This document shows positions 1-6,674 of a stretch of DNA of 13,002 nt, one piece after another (the stretch's first letter is position 1; each line of letters starts with the position of its first letter). The position numbers and the translations under genes are program-made. The notes under the pieces were generated by a model. It ran no database searches. It was not told where the DNA came from and saw only the letters and a program-made list of their open reading frames with translations. The stretch comes from Peptoniphilaceae bacterium AM52-5BH (GTDB lineage Bacteria > Bacillota > Clostridia > Tissierellales > Peptoniphilaceae). The stretch covers positions 1-13,002 of the forward strand of contig JAQEDR010000036.1 of the NCBI GenBank assembly GCA_027669155.1, written 5' to 3'.

Positions 1-40
1 AATAGTGCAAGATAGAAATTACTTTCTTTCTTACACTATT
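1..40. repeat. 40-base near-perfect palindrome at the window edge
   Basis: Bases 1-18 and 23-40 are inverted copies that match at 16 of 18 positions, leaving a four-base loop (TTAC on the plus strand). Read on the minus strand, one of the two mismatches becomes a G·U pair, so an RNA hairpin is slightly better on that strand. No T-run follows directly, which argues against a simple intrinsic terminator for the ABC operon that ends at 127. The 86 bases between it and that operon hold nothing else I can name beyond an AT-rich stretch near 105-130. It could be an RNA stability element, an operator, or the end of a repeat that continues outside the window. Confidence 0.5.
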
Positions 41-126
41 TATGGTACTAAAAGCCCCCTACAAAATACAATCACAATCTCAATAGGATTAAATATTTTG
101 CAAGAGACTTTATATATATTAATATT

Positions 127-891
127 TTATTCTACAGAAAGCTTCTTCTTGTGGAAGTAGTTTGTCGCTAGATAAATTCCTACAAGCTCTAGGATAAATA
201 CTCCTACGAATATATAATTGGTATCTACGAAGTTTATAGTCATATTAGGATTTGCTACTATAGTCCTATCTACTGCGAAGCGAGCAAGCATCCTTATTTG
301 AATAAAGCTTTCTAAGGCAAAAAGTATGACTCCGACAAAAACTGGACCAAGCTTTCCTAGCTTTTTGAAATAATAAGAATTACCAATACTGTTAGCAGCC
401 ATCATAGTTAAACTAAGCATTAGTCCAAAGCCAAGCAAAGCCAGTAAAACTTTTAGTATATCTAGATATTGGTCTGGGCTAAGCTCTCCCAAAAGCCTTC
501 CAAATTCCCTAAAGAAATCTACTAAGTCAAAATCTGATGGCAGAACCAAGGAGATGTTAAAAAGATAGCTTAGGCTAGTAAAAATCCCTAGGATTATATA
601 GTTTATAAGTCTAGTTAGGGTAATTTTATTAGAACTTATAGGATAGCTTGAGTAAAGGGCTGCATATTTCCCATAAAATCTATTGTGATCATTTCCTACG
701 AGGATTACAAGGGCAATAAGTGGCCCTGCCATTAGAATGATTGTAGCTATAACTGTGATTATATCGAAACCTACAAGTCCTGTAAAATGGCTTAGGGAAA
801 GTCCTGCAAAGGCTCCTATAAGGGGAATATATAACCAGGGAAGGATTGCAAAAAAATCTTCTTTCATTATTTGTTTGAGTAAGTTTTTCAT
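127..891 (-). CDS. ABC-2-type transporter permease, 254 residues
   Basis: This is an integral membrane protein with about six hydrophobic segments, near residues 15-38, 44-65, 88-118, 145-168, 180-200 and 225-245. That is the usual layout of the membrane half of a small ABC-2 exporter. It has no catalytic motif. The start codon directly abuts the stop codon of the upstream ATPase gene (891/892). A good ribosome site (GGAGGT, seven bases before the ATG) lies inside the end of that gene, so the two are almost certainly translated together. Order and sizes (GntR regulator, ATPase, permease) match YtrA-type operons known to respond to cell-wall-active compounds. The exported substrate cannot be read from the sequence. 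Confidence 0.8.
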   Translation of the reverse strand: MKNLLKQIMKEDFFAILPWLYIPLIGAFAGLSLSHFTGLVGFDIITVIATIILMAGPLIALVILVGNDHNRFYGKYAALYSSYPISSNKITLTRLINYIILGIFTSLSYLFNISLVLPSDFDLVDFFREFGRLLGELSPDQYLDILKVLLALLGFGLMLSLTMMAANSIGNSYYFKKLGKLGPVFVGVILFALESFIQIRMLARFAVDRTIVANPNMTINFVDTNYIFVGVFILELVGIYLATNYFHKKKLSVE

Positions 892-1575
892 CTAGATTAC
901 CTCCGTAAAGTATTCTTCGACACCCATATTTTTCTTCTCTCTGATGTCGTCTACTCGTTCGTTTACTATAATTTTTGCTTGATCTATGAAGATTGCCCTA
1001 TCGAGGACTTTTTCTATCTCTCCTATGAGGTGGGTTGATATTAACAAGATTCCTTCATAATCGAAATTATCTATTATAGTTTGAAGGATGACCTTTCTAG
1101 ACTTTGGGTCGATCCCACTCATTGGCTCATCCAAAAGATAGACTTTACTTTTCCTTGAAAGACTAAGGGCGATTTGAATCTTCTCCTTCATTCCCTTGGA
1201 GCATTCCTTAATCTTTAGATTCTTATCAATGCCGAAACCTTCAATTAACTTTATGAATTTTTCTTCCTTAAAGTCAGCAAAGAAATTCCCATAAAGCTTT
1301 CCAAGCTTATAAATCTTTAAAGATGGATCAACTGGCAAGTGATCTGGCTGATAGGAGACGTATTTATTTGTCACATCTCCTGGATTTTTCCCATTAATCT
1401 TAACCAGTCCCGTATAGTTTCTCTCAAGACCTGAAAGTATCCTAAGTAGGCTTGTTTTTCCAGATCCATTTTCACCGAGAAGTCCTACAATCTCCCCATT
1501 TTCTAAATTCAAATTTACATGATCTAGGACTGCGCGTCCTCCATAAATCATAGTTAAGTCCTTAATTTCTATCAT
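892..1575 (-). CDS. ABC transporter ATP-binding protein, 227 residues
   Basis: This is a complete ABC nucleotide-binding domain. Walker A is GENGSGKT at residues 34-41, the Q-loop glutamine is residue 76, the signature region is CSKGMKEK at about 125-132, Walker B is VYLLDEP at 145-151, and the switch histidine is 182 (STH). The signature is SKGMK rather than LSGGQ, which is common in ABC-2 drug or lipid exporters. It would sit on the cytoplasmic face and energise the permease encoded directly downstream. The gene overlaps the end of the GntR-family gene by 14 bases and has a strong ribosome site (GGGAGGAAG). That supports one transcript with coupled translation. Confidence 0.93.
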   Translation of the reverse strand: MIEIKDLTMIYGGRAVLDHVNLNLENGEIVGLLGENGSGKTSLLRILSGLERNYTGLVKINGKNPGDVTNKYVSYQPDHLPVDPSLKIYKLGKLYGNFFADFKEEKFIKLIEGFGIDKNLKIKECSKGMKEKIQIALSLSRKSKVYLLDEPMSGIDPKSRKVILQTIIDNFDYEGILLISTHLIGEIEKVLDRAIFIDQAKIIVNERVDDIREKKNMGVEEYFTEVI

Positions 1576-1933
1576 AATCTTCCTCCCAATATTTCTTAAG
1601 TATTCCTATTGACTCATCCTTTCCCAAATTAAGATTAATTGAACCTGTAATAAAGTCATCGGCCAATTGGTAAAAGGCCTTGTTAGATAACTTATCAATA
1701 GATGATTCATCTTCTGTTACAAATCTTCCAGCGGTCCTCTTGCTTAGGCAAAGACCTTCTCTCTCTAGCTCCTGAAGGGCCCTTTGGACCGTATTGGGAT
1801 TTACCTCGTAAATTTTAGCCAAATCCCTTACTGGAAGGATCTTCTCTCCTCGCTTCCAATCTCCTACAGATATCTTGATTTTGAAATCCTCGAGTAATTG
1901 GAGGTAAATGGGTCTATTGTTATCAAATTCCAT
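1562..1933 (-). CDS. GntR-family (YtrA-type) transcriptional regulator, 123 residues
   Basis: Residues 8-70 form a GntR-type winged helix, including the recognition stretch VNPNTVQRALQELEREGL. Only about 50 residues follow, lacking any large effector domain; this short tail defines the YtrA subfamily, which usually represses the ABC operon it heads. The start at 1933 has AAGGAG at a good distance. Its promoter (-35 TTGCAG at 2003-1998, -10 TATTAT at 1980-1975) is overlapped by an 11-bp inverted repeat at 1948-1981, the likely operator, which implies autorepression. The divergent ABC operon beginning at 2068 shares the same 134-base control region and may also be regulated by it. The inducer is unknown. 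Confidence 0.92.
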   Translation of the reverse strand: MEFDNNRPIYLQLLEDFKIKISVGDWKRGEKILPVRDLAKIYEVNPNTVQRALQELEREGLCLSKRTAGRFVTEDESSIDKLSNKAFYQLADDFITGSINLNLGKDESIGILKKYWEEDYDRN

Positions 1934-1947
1934 CTTAGCTCCTTTTT

Positions 1948-1981
1948 GTATTATTGTATTATTATCTTAGTACAATAATAC
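1948..1981. promoter_or_regulatory. Probable operator of the GntR regulator (inverted repeat)
   Basis: GTATTATTGTA (1948-1958) and TACAATAATAC (1971-1981) are perfect inverted 11-base arms with a 12-base gap. The repeat covers the -10 and the expected start of the regulator's own transcript. This position and symmetry suit a dimeric GntR protein acting as a repressor. Assignment to that protein is inferred from position, not demonstrated. Confidence 0.7.
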
Positions 1982-2003
1982 CACCTCTAGTAACTTTCTG
2001 CAA
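1975..2003 (-). promoter_or_regulatory. Promoter of the GntR-ATPase-permease operon
   Basis: On the minus strand there is TTGCAG (2003-1998), a 17-base spacer and TATTAT (1980-1975). Transcription would begin near 1968, giving a leader of about 35 bases before the ATG at 1933. Confidence 0.65.
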
Positions 2004-2017
2004 ATATTTTTATAAAC

Positions 2018-2047
2018 TTTTGCTCCCCCCCATCTTTCTGTTATAAT
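2018..2047 (+). promoter_or_regulatory. Promoter of the second ABC operon, with a C7 tract in the spacer
   Basis: A perfect -10 (TATAAT, 2042-2047) lies 20 bases before the ATG at 2068, so the leader is only about 14 bases and carries AAAGGAGG. The -35 is weaker: TTGCTC (2020-2025, 16-base spacer) or TTTTGC (2018-2023, 18-base spacer). Seven consecutive C residues (2025-2031) fall in the spacer, or just touch the -35. That is a striking homopolymer in such AT-rich DNA. Confidence 0.6.
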
Positions 2048-2067
2048 TATGAAAAAAGGAGGCGATT

Positions 2068-2829
2068 ATGAAATTAATTATAGATGGTCTAAGTAAGGCC
2101 TTTGCTAAGAAGGAAGTCCTAAAAGATGCATCCTACACTTTTAATCAAGGAGAAGTCTATGCCCTTTTGGGAAGAAACGGAGCTGGTAAGACTACCCTAT
2201 TTAAACTGATAAACGAGTCCTTAGATAAAGATTCGGGAGAGGTTCTCTTGGAAGAAGACGGGAAGAGAAATCCTATCGACTTTAAGGATGTGTTTTTTAT
2301 GGTAAGCGAACCAGAACTTCCTAAGTTTCTTACAGGAAGAGAATTTATTAGCTTTTTTATAGAAGCAAATCGTGAAAATATAAAGAATCTTAAGAATATT
2401 GACGAATATCTAGAAGTAGTAGAACTCGATAAGGATGATTCAAATAGGCTAATCCAGGATTACTCGACAGGTATGAAAAACAAGCTACAGATGCTGATGT
2501 TTCTCATCCTAAAGCCAAAAGTTATCTTAATGGACGAGCCTCTCACAAGTCTCGATGTAGTAATCCAACTTCAGATGAAAAGAATAATTAGAGATATACA
2601 TAAGGACCACATTATAATTTTCTCAACTCATATCCTTCAACTCGCCAAGGATATATGCGATAAAATCGTCCTTCTTCACAACAAGAGTCTAAATCCTGTT
2701 GATAGCCTAATCAAAGATGATCCTGATTTTGAAGATACCATTATAGATCTCTTGTCAGGCAAGGCTTTAGATAAGGACATAAGAGTTATCGAAGAAAACT
2801 TAGGAGAAGGTAATGAACAAGAGTCTTAG
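2068..2829 (+). CDS. ABC transporter ATP-binding protein, 253 residues
   Basis: This is an ABC nucleotide-binding domain with Walker A GRNGAGKTT at residues 35-43, a signature region STGMKNK at about 133-139, Walker B VILMDEP at 152-158, and switch histidine 188 (STH). The segment where a Q-loop glutamine is expected reads FFMVSEPELP (about 76-85) and has no glutamine. This is seen in some exporter ATPases but is worth noting. Residues after about 210 form an acidic tail. The gene starts behind a strong ribosome site and overlaps the next gene, a large permease, by 17 bases, so the two products are likely partners. The divergent neighbour is another ABC exporter with its GntR repressor. The substrate is unknown. 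Confidence 0.92.
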   Translation: MKLIIDGLSKAFAKKEVLKDASYTFNQGEVYALLGRNGAGKTTLFKLINESLDKDSGEVLLEEDGKRNPIDFKDVFFMVSEPELPKFLTGREFISFFIEANRENIKNLKNIDEYLEVVELDKDDSNRLIQDYSTGMKNKLQMLMFLILKPKVILMDEPLTSLDVVIQLQMKRIIRDIHKDHIIIFSTHILQLAKDICDKIVLLHNKSLNPVDSLIKDDPDFEDTIIDLLSGKALDKDIRVIEENLGEGNEQES

Positions 2830-4444
2830 AACTTTTTCTATCATACAAAAAATAAGTCTAGCTAAAACCATAAACGGGATGGTTTACTTTTTTAGGAAAA
2901 TCCCTCTTTTGGGGAAATTTTTAGGAGATAAGTATAGATTTTTCGAGTTAAAAGAGATAGTTTTTGTCTTCTATCCTATCTTTGCCCTGATCTGGCAAAT
3001 AATCAAATCCACCATGGCTTTCGCCATAACTTTCCTTTGGATGATCTATGCAAATAAACTCTTTGGGAAAGTATTTAATGCTGAAGAATTATTAGCTGGT
3101 AAAATCGGAGCCTTGAGCCTAAATGAGTATACAGCATCTTTATTAATGCCATGTTTTATCTATCTATCCTTTGCTATTTTTAGAAATATGATAGTGGATA
3201 ATGGGAATTCCATCTATGAGCTATTTACAAATTTCGCTTTTGATGCCAAGGAAATCGCCAAGGCCCATCTATATTACATACCTATTTTAAGATTTGTAGG
3301 AAGGAGCCTAGTCTTTGTCTTTGCCTTTAAATTTTTGGCTGATGTGTCTATAATAGATTCTCTAGCCATGTCTCTTGCCATACTTATGACAGAACTTGCC
3401 GCATCGATATTTTGGCTAAGATATCTTAAAGATAAGGAAAAATCAATCCTAGATAGCGGCTTTATCCAAGTAGCTGTAGGCCTTATCCTAAGTCTTATCC
3501 TCTATGTCCTTGTAAGCTTTTTTAAGATTCCTAGTAGGGTAAGTTCATTTAGCTTCCTTATTCTATCCATAATAGCCTTCATACCAGCCTATAAGTACAT
3601 GAAAAACTTTAACTCTTATGGGAAAATCATAGAAAAAGCAGCAAGAAAATATCAACTAGCCCTAGATGAGGTGGCGGATTATCAAGCAAATTCCCTAAAA
3701 ATTAAGGAAAAAGATATAGGAAAGGAAAAGGTAAGGGGAAAAAGCTTCGCCTATCTCAACCAAGTATTTTTCCTAAGACACAGAAGAATTATTAGAAAGC
3801 CGATTCTTATTAAAAGTACGATTCTTTTGCTAATAAGCCTGGTTATTTCAGCCTATATATATGTAAAAGGCTTCGATCTAAACAGAAATATTGATGAGAT
3901 TTCTACCTTCCTCATCCCGCTAGTTATGTATATACTCCTAAAACAAGATAATATACTAAGGAGCATGTATCTTAATTGTGATAAGGGTCTTATGCCCTAC
4001 GGTTTCTATAGAGAAGGTAAAAATGTACTCGCCATGTACAAGGAAAGATTTAAGTCACTTCTTAAAATTATGGCCCTCCCAAGCCTAAGTGTTGGAGTTA
4101 GCTATCTTATGCTTGCAAGCTTCGATAGGACTATCACTCTTGAAGAAAAATCTTTAAGTCTTGTATATATCGCGCTTCTAACCTTGTTTTTCGTAAGCCT
4201 TCCCCTTATGGAATACTATCTTCTAAAACCCTTCAACCAGGAAGGTCAGAAGACAGGTAAGGCTGTTATAATAATAGATTATCTAATCTATGCAGCTGTA
4301 TTTTTTATACTTCCACAAGTTACAAGCAAATTCTCTTACAGAGCTTTTCTCATAGTCATCTCCATATTTATTATAAGCTTTGTAATAATAAGCCAAATCC
4401 TAGTATACAAACTCTCCCCAAGGACCTTTAAGGTTAGAAACTAA
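2813..4444 (+). CDS. Large ABC exporter membrane protein, 543 residues
   Basis: This polytopic membrane protein has roughly twelve hydrophobic segments in two halves, about residues 45-260 and 330-535. They are separated by a charged linker (about 263-325) rich in lysine and glutamate. It is far longer than the 254-residue permease of the divergent operon and resembles single-chain permeases of ABC-2-like exporters. I do not recognise the exact family. The ATG at 2813 lies inside the end of the ATPase gene, with AGGAG seven bases before it, so translation is coupled. A strong terminator hairpin follows the stop codon. The likely role is export of a lipid, peptide or drug, inferred only from its ATPase partner. 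Confidence 0.8.
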   Translation: MNKSLRTFSIIQKISLAKTINGMVYFFRKIPLLGKFLGDKYRFFELKEIVFVFYPIFALIWQIIKSTMAFAITFLWMIYANKLFGKVFNAEELLAGKIGALSLNEYTASLLMPCFIYLSFAIFRNMIVDNGNSIYELFTNFAFDAKEIAKAHLYYIPILRFVGRSLVFVFAFKFLADVSIIDSLAMSLAILMTELAASIFWLRYLKDKEKSILDSGFIQVAVGLILSLILYVLVSFFKIPSRVSSFSFLILSIIAFIPAYKYMKNFNSYGKIIEKAARKYQLALDEVADYQANSLKIKEKDIGKEKVRGKSFAYLNQVFFLRHRRIIRKPILIKSTILLLISLVISAYIYVKGFDLNRNIDEISTFLIPLVMYILLKQDNILRSMYLNCDKGLMPYGFYREGKNVLAMYKERFKSLLKIMALPSLSVGVSYLMLASFDRTITLEEKSLSLVYIALLTLFFVSLPLMEYYLLKPFNQEGQKTGKAVIIIDYLIYAAVFFILPQVTSKFSYRAFLIVISIFIISFVIISQILVYKLSPRTFKVRN

Positions 4445-4448
4445 GACA

Positions 4449-4490
4449 AAAGCCCCTCAATCCATAGGAAGAATTGAGGGGCTTTCACTT
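4449..4490. terminator. Bidirectional terminator between convergent genes
   Basis: A 13-bp perfect stem (4449-4461 with 4473-4485, core GCCCCTCAAT) closes an 11-base loop. It is flanked by A- and T-rich bases on both sides, so it can end the plus-strand ABC operon and the minus-strand thiT transcript. Confidence 0.85.
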
Positions 4491-4497
4491 TAAAATA

Positions 4498-5043
4498 TTA
4501 TATTCTTTGTAAGTCTTTTGTTATTACATTTCTAAGTAGATAGATAATTATTACAGTGATAATAAACTCAACTACTAGGTAGCTTGCATTGTAGATTATA
4601 GAGTAAACCCAAGGGTTTTGTCCTTCTGGAGCATAGGATGCAAAAAATATTCCACCAGTTAGGGTGTGGGCAATCATCCTTAGGACGATTCCTAGACTTG
4701 CTCCTGCAAGAACTGGTTTAATGCTTTTATTTTTCTCAAACTCAGCTGAGAATAATCCAGCAAGTCCCAATACTCCAAAGGCTACTGGGTAATCCAAGAT
4801 AGCTTGGATTGGGTGAAAGATTGATCCCCCAAATAGCATTTGAACCAAACCATACACTGCTCCTACGACAATGCCTGGAAGAGAGCCATGTCTTAGGGCA
4901 AATATGATTATAGGAATCATCTCACCTGCTGTAACAGAACCTCCTTGTGGCATTGAAAATAACTTGATATATCCTAATACGAAGGCGAGGGCTATACAAA
5001 GTCCACCTTCGACTAACATCTTTACTGTCCAATTTTTCTTCAT
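4498..5043 (-). CDS. thiT: Thiamine transporter ThiT (ECF S component), 181 residues
   Basis: This is the membrane-embedded thiamine-binding subunit of an energy-coupling-factor transporter, with about six transmembrane helices. Family-typical stretches are visible: GYIKLFSMPQGGSVTAGEMI near residues 24-43, and YAPEGQNPWVYSIIYNASYL near 138-157. The latter carries the tryptophan, tyrosine and asparagine residues that line the thiamine pocket in this family. No ATPase or T component lies nearby, so it presumably shares EcfA/A'/T encoded elsewhere. I chose the ATG at 5043 because AAGGAGG lies eight bases before it. A GTG in frame at 5064 lies upstream of that ribosome site and would have none of its own. 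A TPP riboswitch in the leader independently supports a role in thiamine supply. Confidence 0.95.
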   Translation of the reverse strand: MKKNWTVKMLVEGGLCIALAFVLGYIKLFSMPQGGSVTAGEMIPIIIFALRHGSLPGIVVGAVYGLVQMLFGGSIFHPIQAILDYPVAFGVLGLAGLFSAEFEKNKSIKPVLAGASLGIVLRMIAHTLTGGIFFASYAPEGQNPWVYSIIYNASYLVVEFIITVIIIYLLRNVITKDLQRI

Positions 5044-5049
5044 AAAAAA

Positions 5050-5081
5050 ATACCTCCTTAACACAAATGTCAGCGAGGTAT
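5050..5081 (-). promoter_or_regulatory. SD-masking hairpin of thiT
   Basis: AUACCUC (5081-5075), directly after the aptamer, is exactly complementary to GAGGUAU (5056-5050), which contains the ribosome-binding site; the loop is 18 bases. Part of the same strand (UACCU, 5080-5076) could instead pair with AGGUA (5108-5104) inside the aptamer. The pieces needed for a translational switch are therefore present. The mechanism is inferred from base pairing. Confidence 0.6.
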
Positions 5082-5157
5082 AACAACTTTCCTACGCCAG
5101 CATTACCTGGATCAGGTTAAGGGTCTTATCTCAGCCTTTAGGGCACCCCTAGTGTTC
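5082..5157 (-). promoter_or_regulatory. TPP (thiamin pyrophosphate) riboswitch
   Basis: On the minus strand the classic THI-box blocks appear in order: GGGGTGCCC, GGCTGAGA, ACCCTTAACCTGATC, GGTAATG and GCGTAGG. The helix before and after the GGTAATG block reads CCAG/CTGG, where many TPP riboswitches have CTGG/CCAG. That compensating change supports a folded RNA. The outer helix pairs roughly 5156-5151 with 5088-5082. Binding TPP should reduce thiT expression, so uptake is shut down when the cofactor is abundant. Confidence 0.96.
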
Positions 5158-5163
5158 ATCTAT

Positions 5164-5192
5164 ATGATATCATTTTTTAATTTATTTGCAAA
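5164..5192 (-). promoter_or_regulatory. thiT promoter
   Basis: On the minus strand there is TTTGCA (5192-5187), a 17-base spacer and TATCAT (5169-5164). The predicted start near 5157 coincides with the first base of the riboswitch, which supports the assignment. The -35 immediately follows the stop codon region of the lipoprotein gene, and no terminator separates them, so read-through from the polysaccharide operon is possible. Confidence 0.65.
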
Positions 5193-5495
5193 TCAAAAGT
5201 CAGATAGCTTAGACTTTTCAATATAGGAAATATTGCCATTAAAGTCGATTAGGGCGAATTTCTCATCTGTAGGGTCGATCATCTTTACGACAGATCCCTT
5301 ATCTAAGCTATCAACTATATCTTTCCCGTCTTTATCCTTATAGAGATTGGAGTCTTCATTTACAATATAAGTAAGCTCGGGACTTAGGTCCCTTTCTTCC
5401 TCTCTATAAGTTCTTTGTCTGATTTCTATATCTTGTTTTTGGTAGGGCCTATCCTTCTTACACGATGTAAGAAGAATCAAACTAAGCCCTAGCAT
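5193..5495 (-). CDS. Small lipoprotein with an SH3-like domain
   Basis: The hydrophobic stretch ending LLTSC is a lipobox, so the mature protein should be lipid-anchored on the outer face of the membrane at that cysteine. After a charged linker rich in K, R, E and Q, residues about 42-98 fit a bacterial SH3-like fold (YIVNEDSNLYKDKDG, then a KGSVV strand and a final SYIEKSKL). Such domains often bind peptidoglycan. The coordinates use the first canonical ATG, but this start has no ribosome site and gives a signal peptide without positive charges. Translation probably begins at an ATA at 5510, nine bases after GGGAG. That start adds five codons and an N-terminus of M(I)NKKL, and overlaps the upstream stop by eight bases. 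It is the last gene of the polysaccharide operon. Confidence 0.8.
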   Translation of the reverse strand: MLGLSLILLTSCKKDRPYQKQDIEIRQRTYREEERDLSPELTYIVNEDSNLYKDKDGKDIVDSLDKGSVVKMIDPTDEKFALIDFNGNISYIEKSKLSDF

Positions 5496-5502
5496 TAATT
5501 TT

Positions 5503-6663
5503 TTATTTATCGTAAATCACTCCCAAAACCTTACATCCCATATCTTCTATGGAATTGATCTTTCTTATTAAATCTTCTCTTCCCATATGTGGGTCGTTAG
5601 CTACAATTATCTTATAATCTTCATACCTTAATCCTACCGTAGCTTCCAGGCTATCTATGTTTGATTCGTTGATTAAGACGTAGTTATAGGTATCCCTTAG
5701 CTCATAAATCTTATCTTCAAATACATAAGAATCTAGAATATCTAGAGATTTCTCCCTTAGCTTGATGAAATCAACTCCCTTGTATCTGATTAATTTGATA
5801 TCTTCTTCGCTTGACTCGTACTTTTTTTCCACCACCTTATTTTCTGCCAAAGAATCGATAAGGCAAAGGCCGAAGGATTTGGACATGGCAAGGGCTAATT
5901 TTTCAGTAAAATCATAGGTTGACTTCTTAGGATCTAGGGAAGTTATTCCTATAACTGAGTTTTCTGTAAGATAGTCTATACTTGCCTTTGTCTTATAGAT
6001 TGCAGCCTTAGAATCCTTCGTAAGATCTCCCAAAACTCTAATTCCCAAGTCTTCTATATCTTTGGCATCTCTTATCCTATCTGTAAGAATTTCCTTTATT
6101 ATAGTTATAAGTATTCCCAAAAGAGCACCGGCCAAAAGACCCAAGATAGAAAAGATTATTCCCTTAATCTTTGAAGGCTTATCAACCTTGGTTTTTTGCA
6201 GATATTCAATATTGTCAATATTTAGGAAGTTTAGGGCATAGGTCCTGAACTCTTCTGTAATCAAAGTTAGGGTGTCACTTGCCCTATCCTCATTCGTATC
6301 TTTGTAGCTAAAGCTTATAACTCCACCTTGAGGGTTTACCTCATAATCGAGTTTTGATTTTATACCTTCAGGATCATAATCTTCGCCAAGCTTTTTGCCT
6401 ACCGCATCGTATAGGTCACTTGATTCTAGGAAGTTACTGTAAATATTAGCAAGCTTCTCGTTTAAGATTATATTGTTATAGCTTATAGCTTCATCCTTAC
6501 TTTCTCCAGTAACCATGAGCATGGATGTGGCCTCAAAGTTTTTGGAATCCTTGATCGAAGTCTTAGCCAAAACTAGGCCAAAGACAAGAAGAGCCGGGAT
6601 AATAATAAGTAAGATATTTCGTTTTGCTTGTTTAAGTAAATGTTCTGTAGTAATTTTTCTCAT
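5503..6663 (-). CDS. Wzz/CpsC-type chain-length protein fused to a degenerate BY-kinase domain, 386 residues
   Basis: Residues 16-33 and 166-190 are transmembrane segments flanking an extracellular region of about 130 residues, the plan of polysaccharide co-polymerases that set chain length. The cytoplasmic part (195-386) follows the outline of bacterial tyrosine kinases (CpsD/Wzc C-terminus): a YKTKASIDYL entry helix, the strand VIGITS, the strand LCLIDS, the strand YVLINES, and a closing KVLGVIYDK. The nucleotide-binding residues are gone, however. The Walker A site reads SLDPKKST with no GxGK(S/T), the Walker A' aspartate motif is altered (LCLIDSLAEN), and no tyrosine cluster ends the protein. 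I infer a catalytically dead, perhaps purely structural, domain. The start has AAGAGGA just upstream and lies 11 bases after the polymerase stop. Confidence 0.83.
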   Translation of the reverse strand: MRKITTEHLLKQAKRNILLIIIPALLVFGLVLAKTSIKDSKNFEATSMLMVTGESKDEAISYNNIILNEKLANIYSNFLESSDLYDAVGKKLGEDYDPEGIKSKLDYEVNPQGGVISFSYKDTNEDRASDTLTLITEEFRTYALNFLNIDNIEYLQKTKVDKPSKIKGIIFSILGLLAGALLGILITIIKEILTDRIRDAKDIEDLGIRVLGDLTKDSKAAIYKTKASIDYLTENSVIGITSLDPKKSTYDFTEKLALAMSKSFGLCLIDSLAENKVVEKKYESSEEDIKLIRYKGVDFIKLREKSLDILDSYVFEDKIYELRDTYNYVLINESNIDSLEATVGLRYEDYKIIVANDPHMGREDLIRKINSIEDMGCKVLGVIYDK

Positions 6664-6674
6664 AATTTCCTCTT

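Noticed and set aside
41..126. Insertion-sequence end or second promoter left of the permease gene
   Set aside because: The stretch around the five-C run at 55-59 looked like a transposon end, but no matching inverted repeat, target duplication or transposase fragment is visible in the window.
5044..5064. Upstream GTG start of thiT at 5064
   Set aside because: The strong AAGGAGG lies downstream of it and eight bases before the ATG at 5043; the added residues are just the translated ribosome site and T-run.
4871..5083. Plus-strand reading frame of 70 codons opposite thiT and its riboswitch
   Set aside because: It is a shadow of thiT and crosses the conserved riboswitch; it has no ribosome site and a composition unlike a protein gene.
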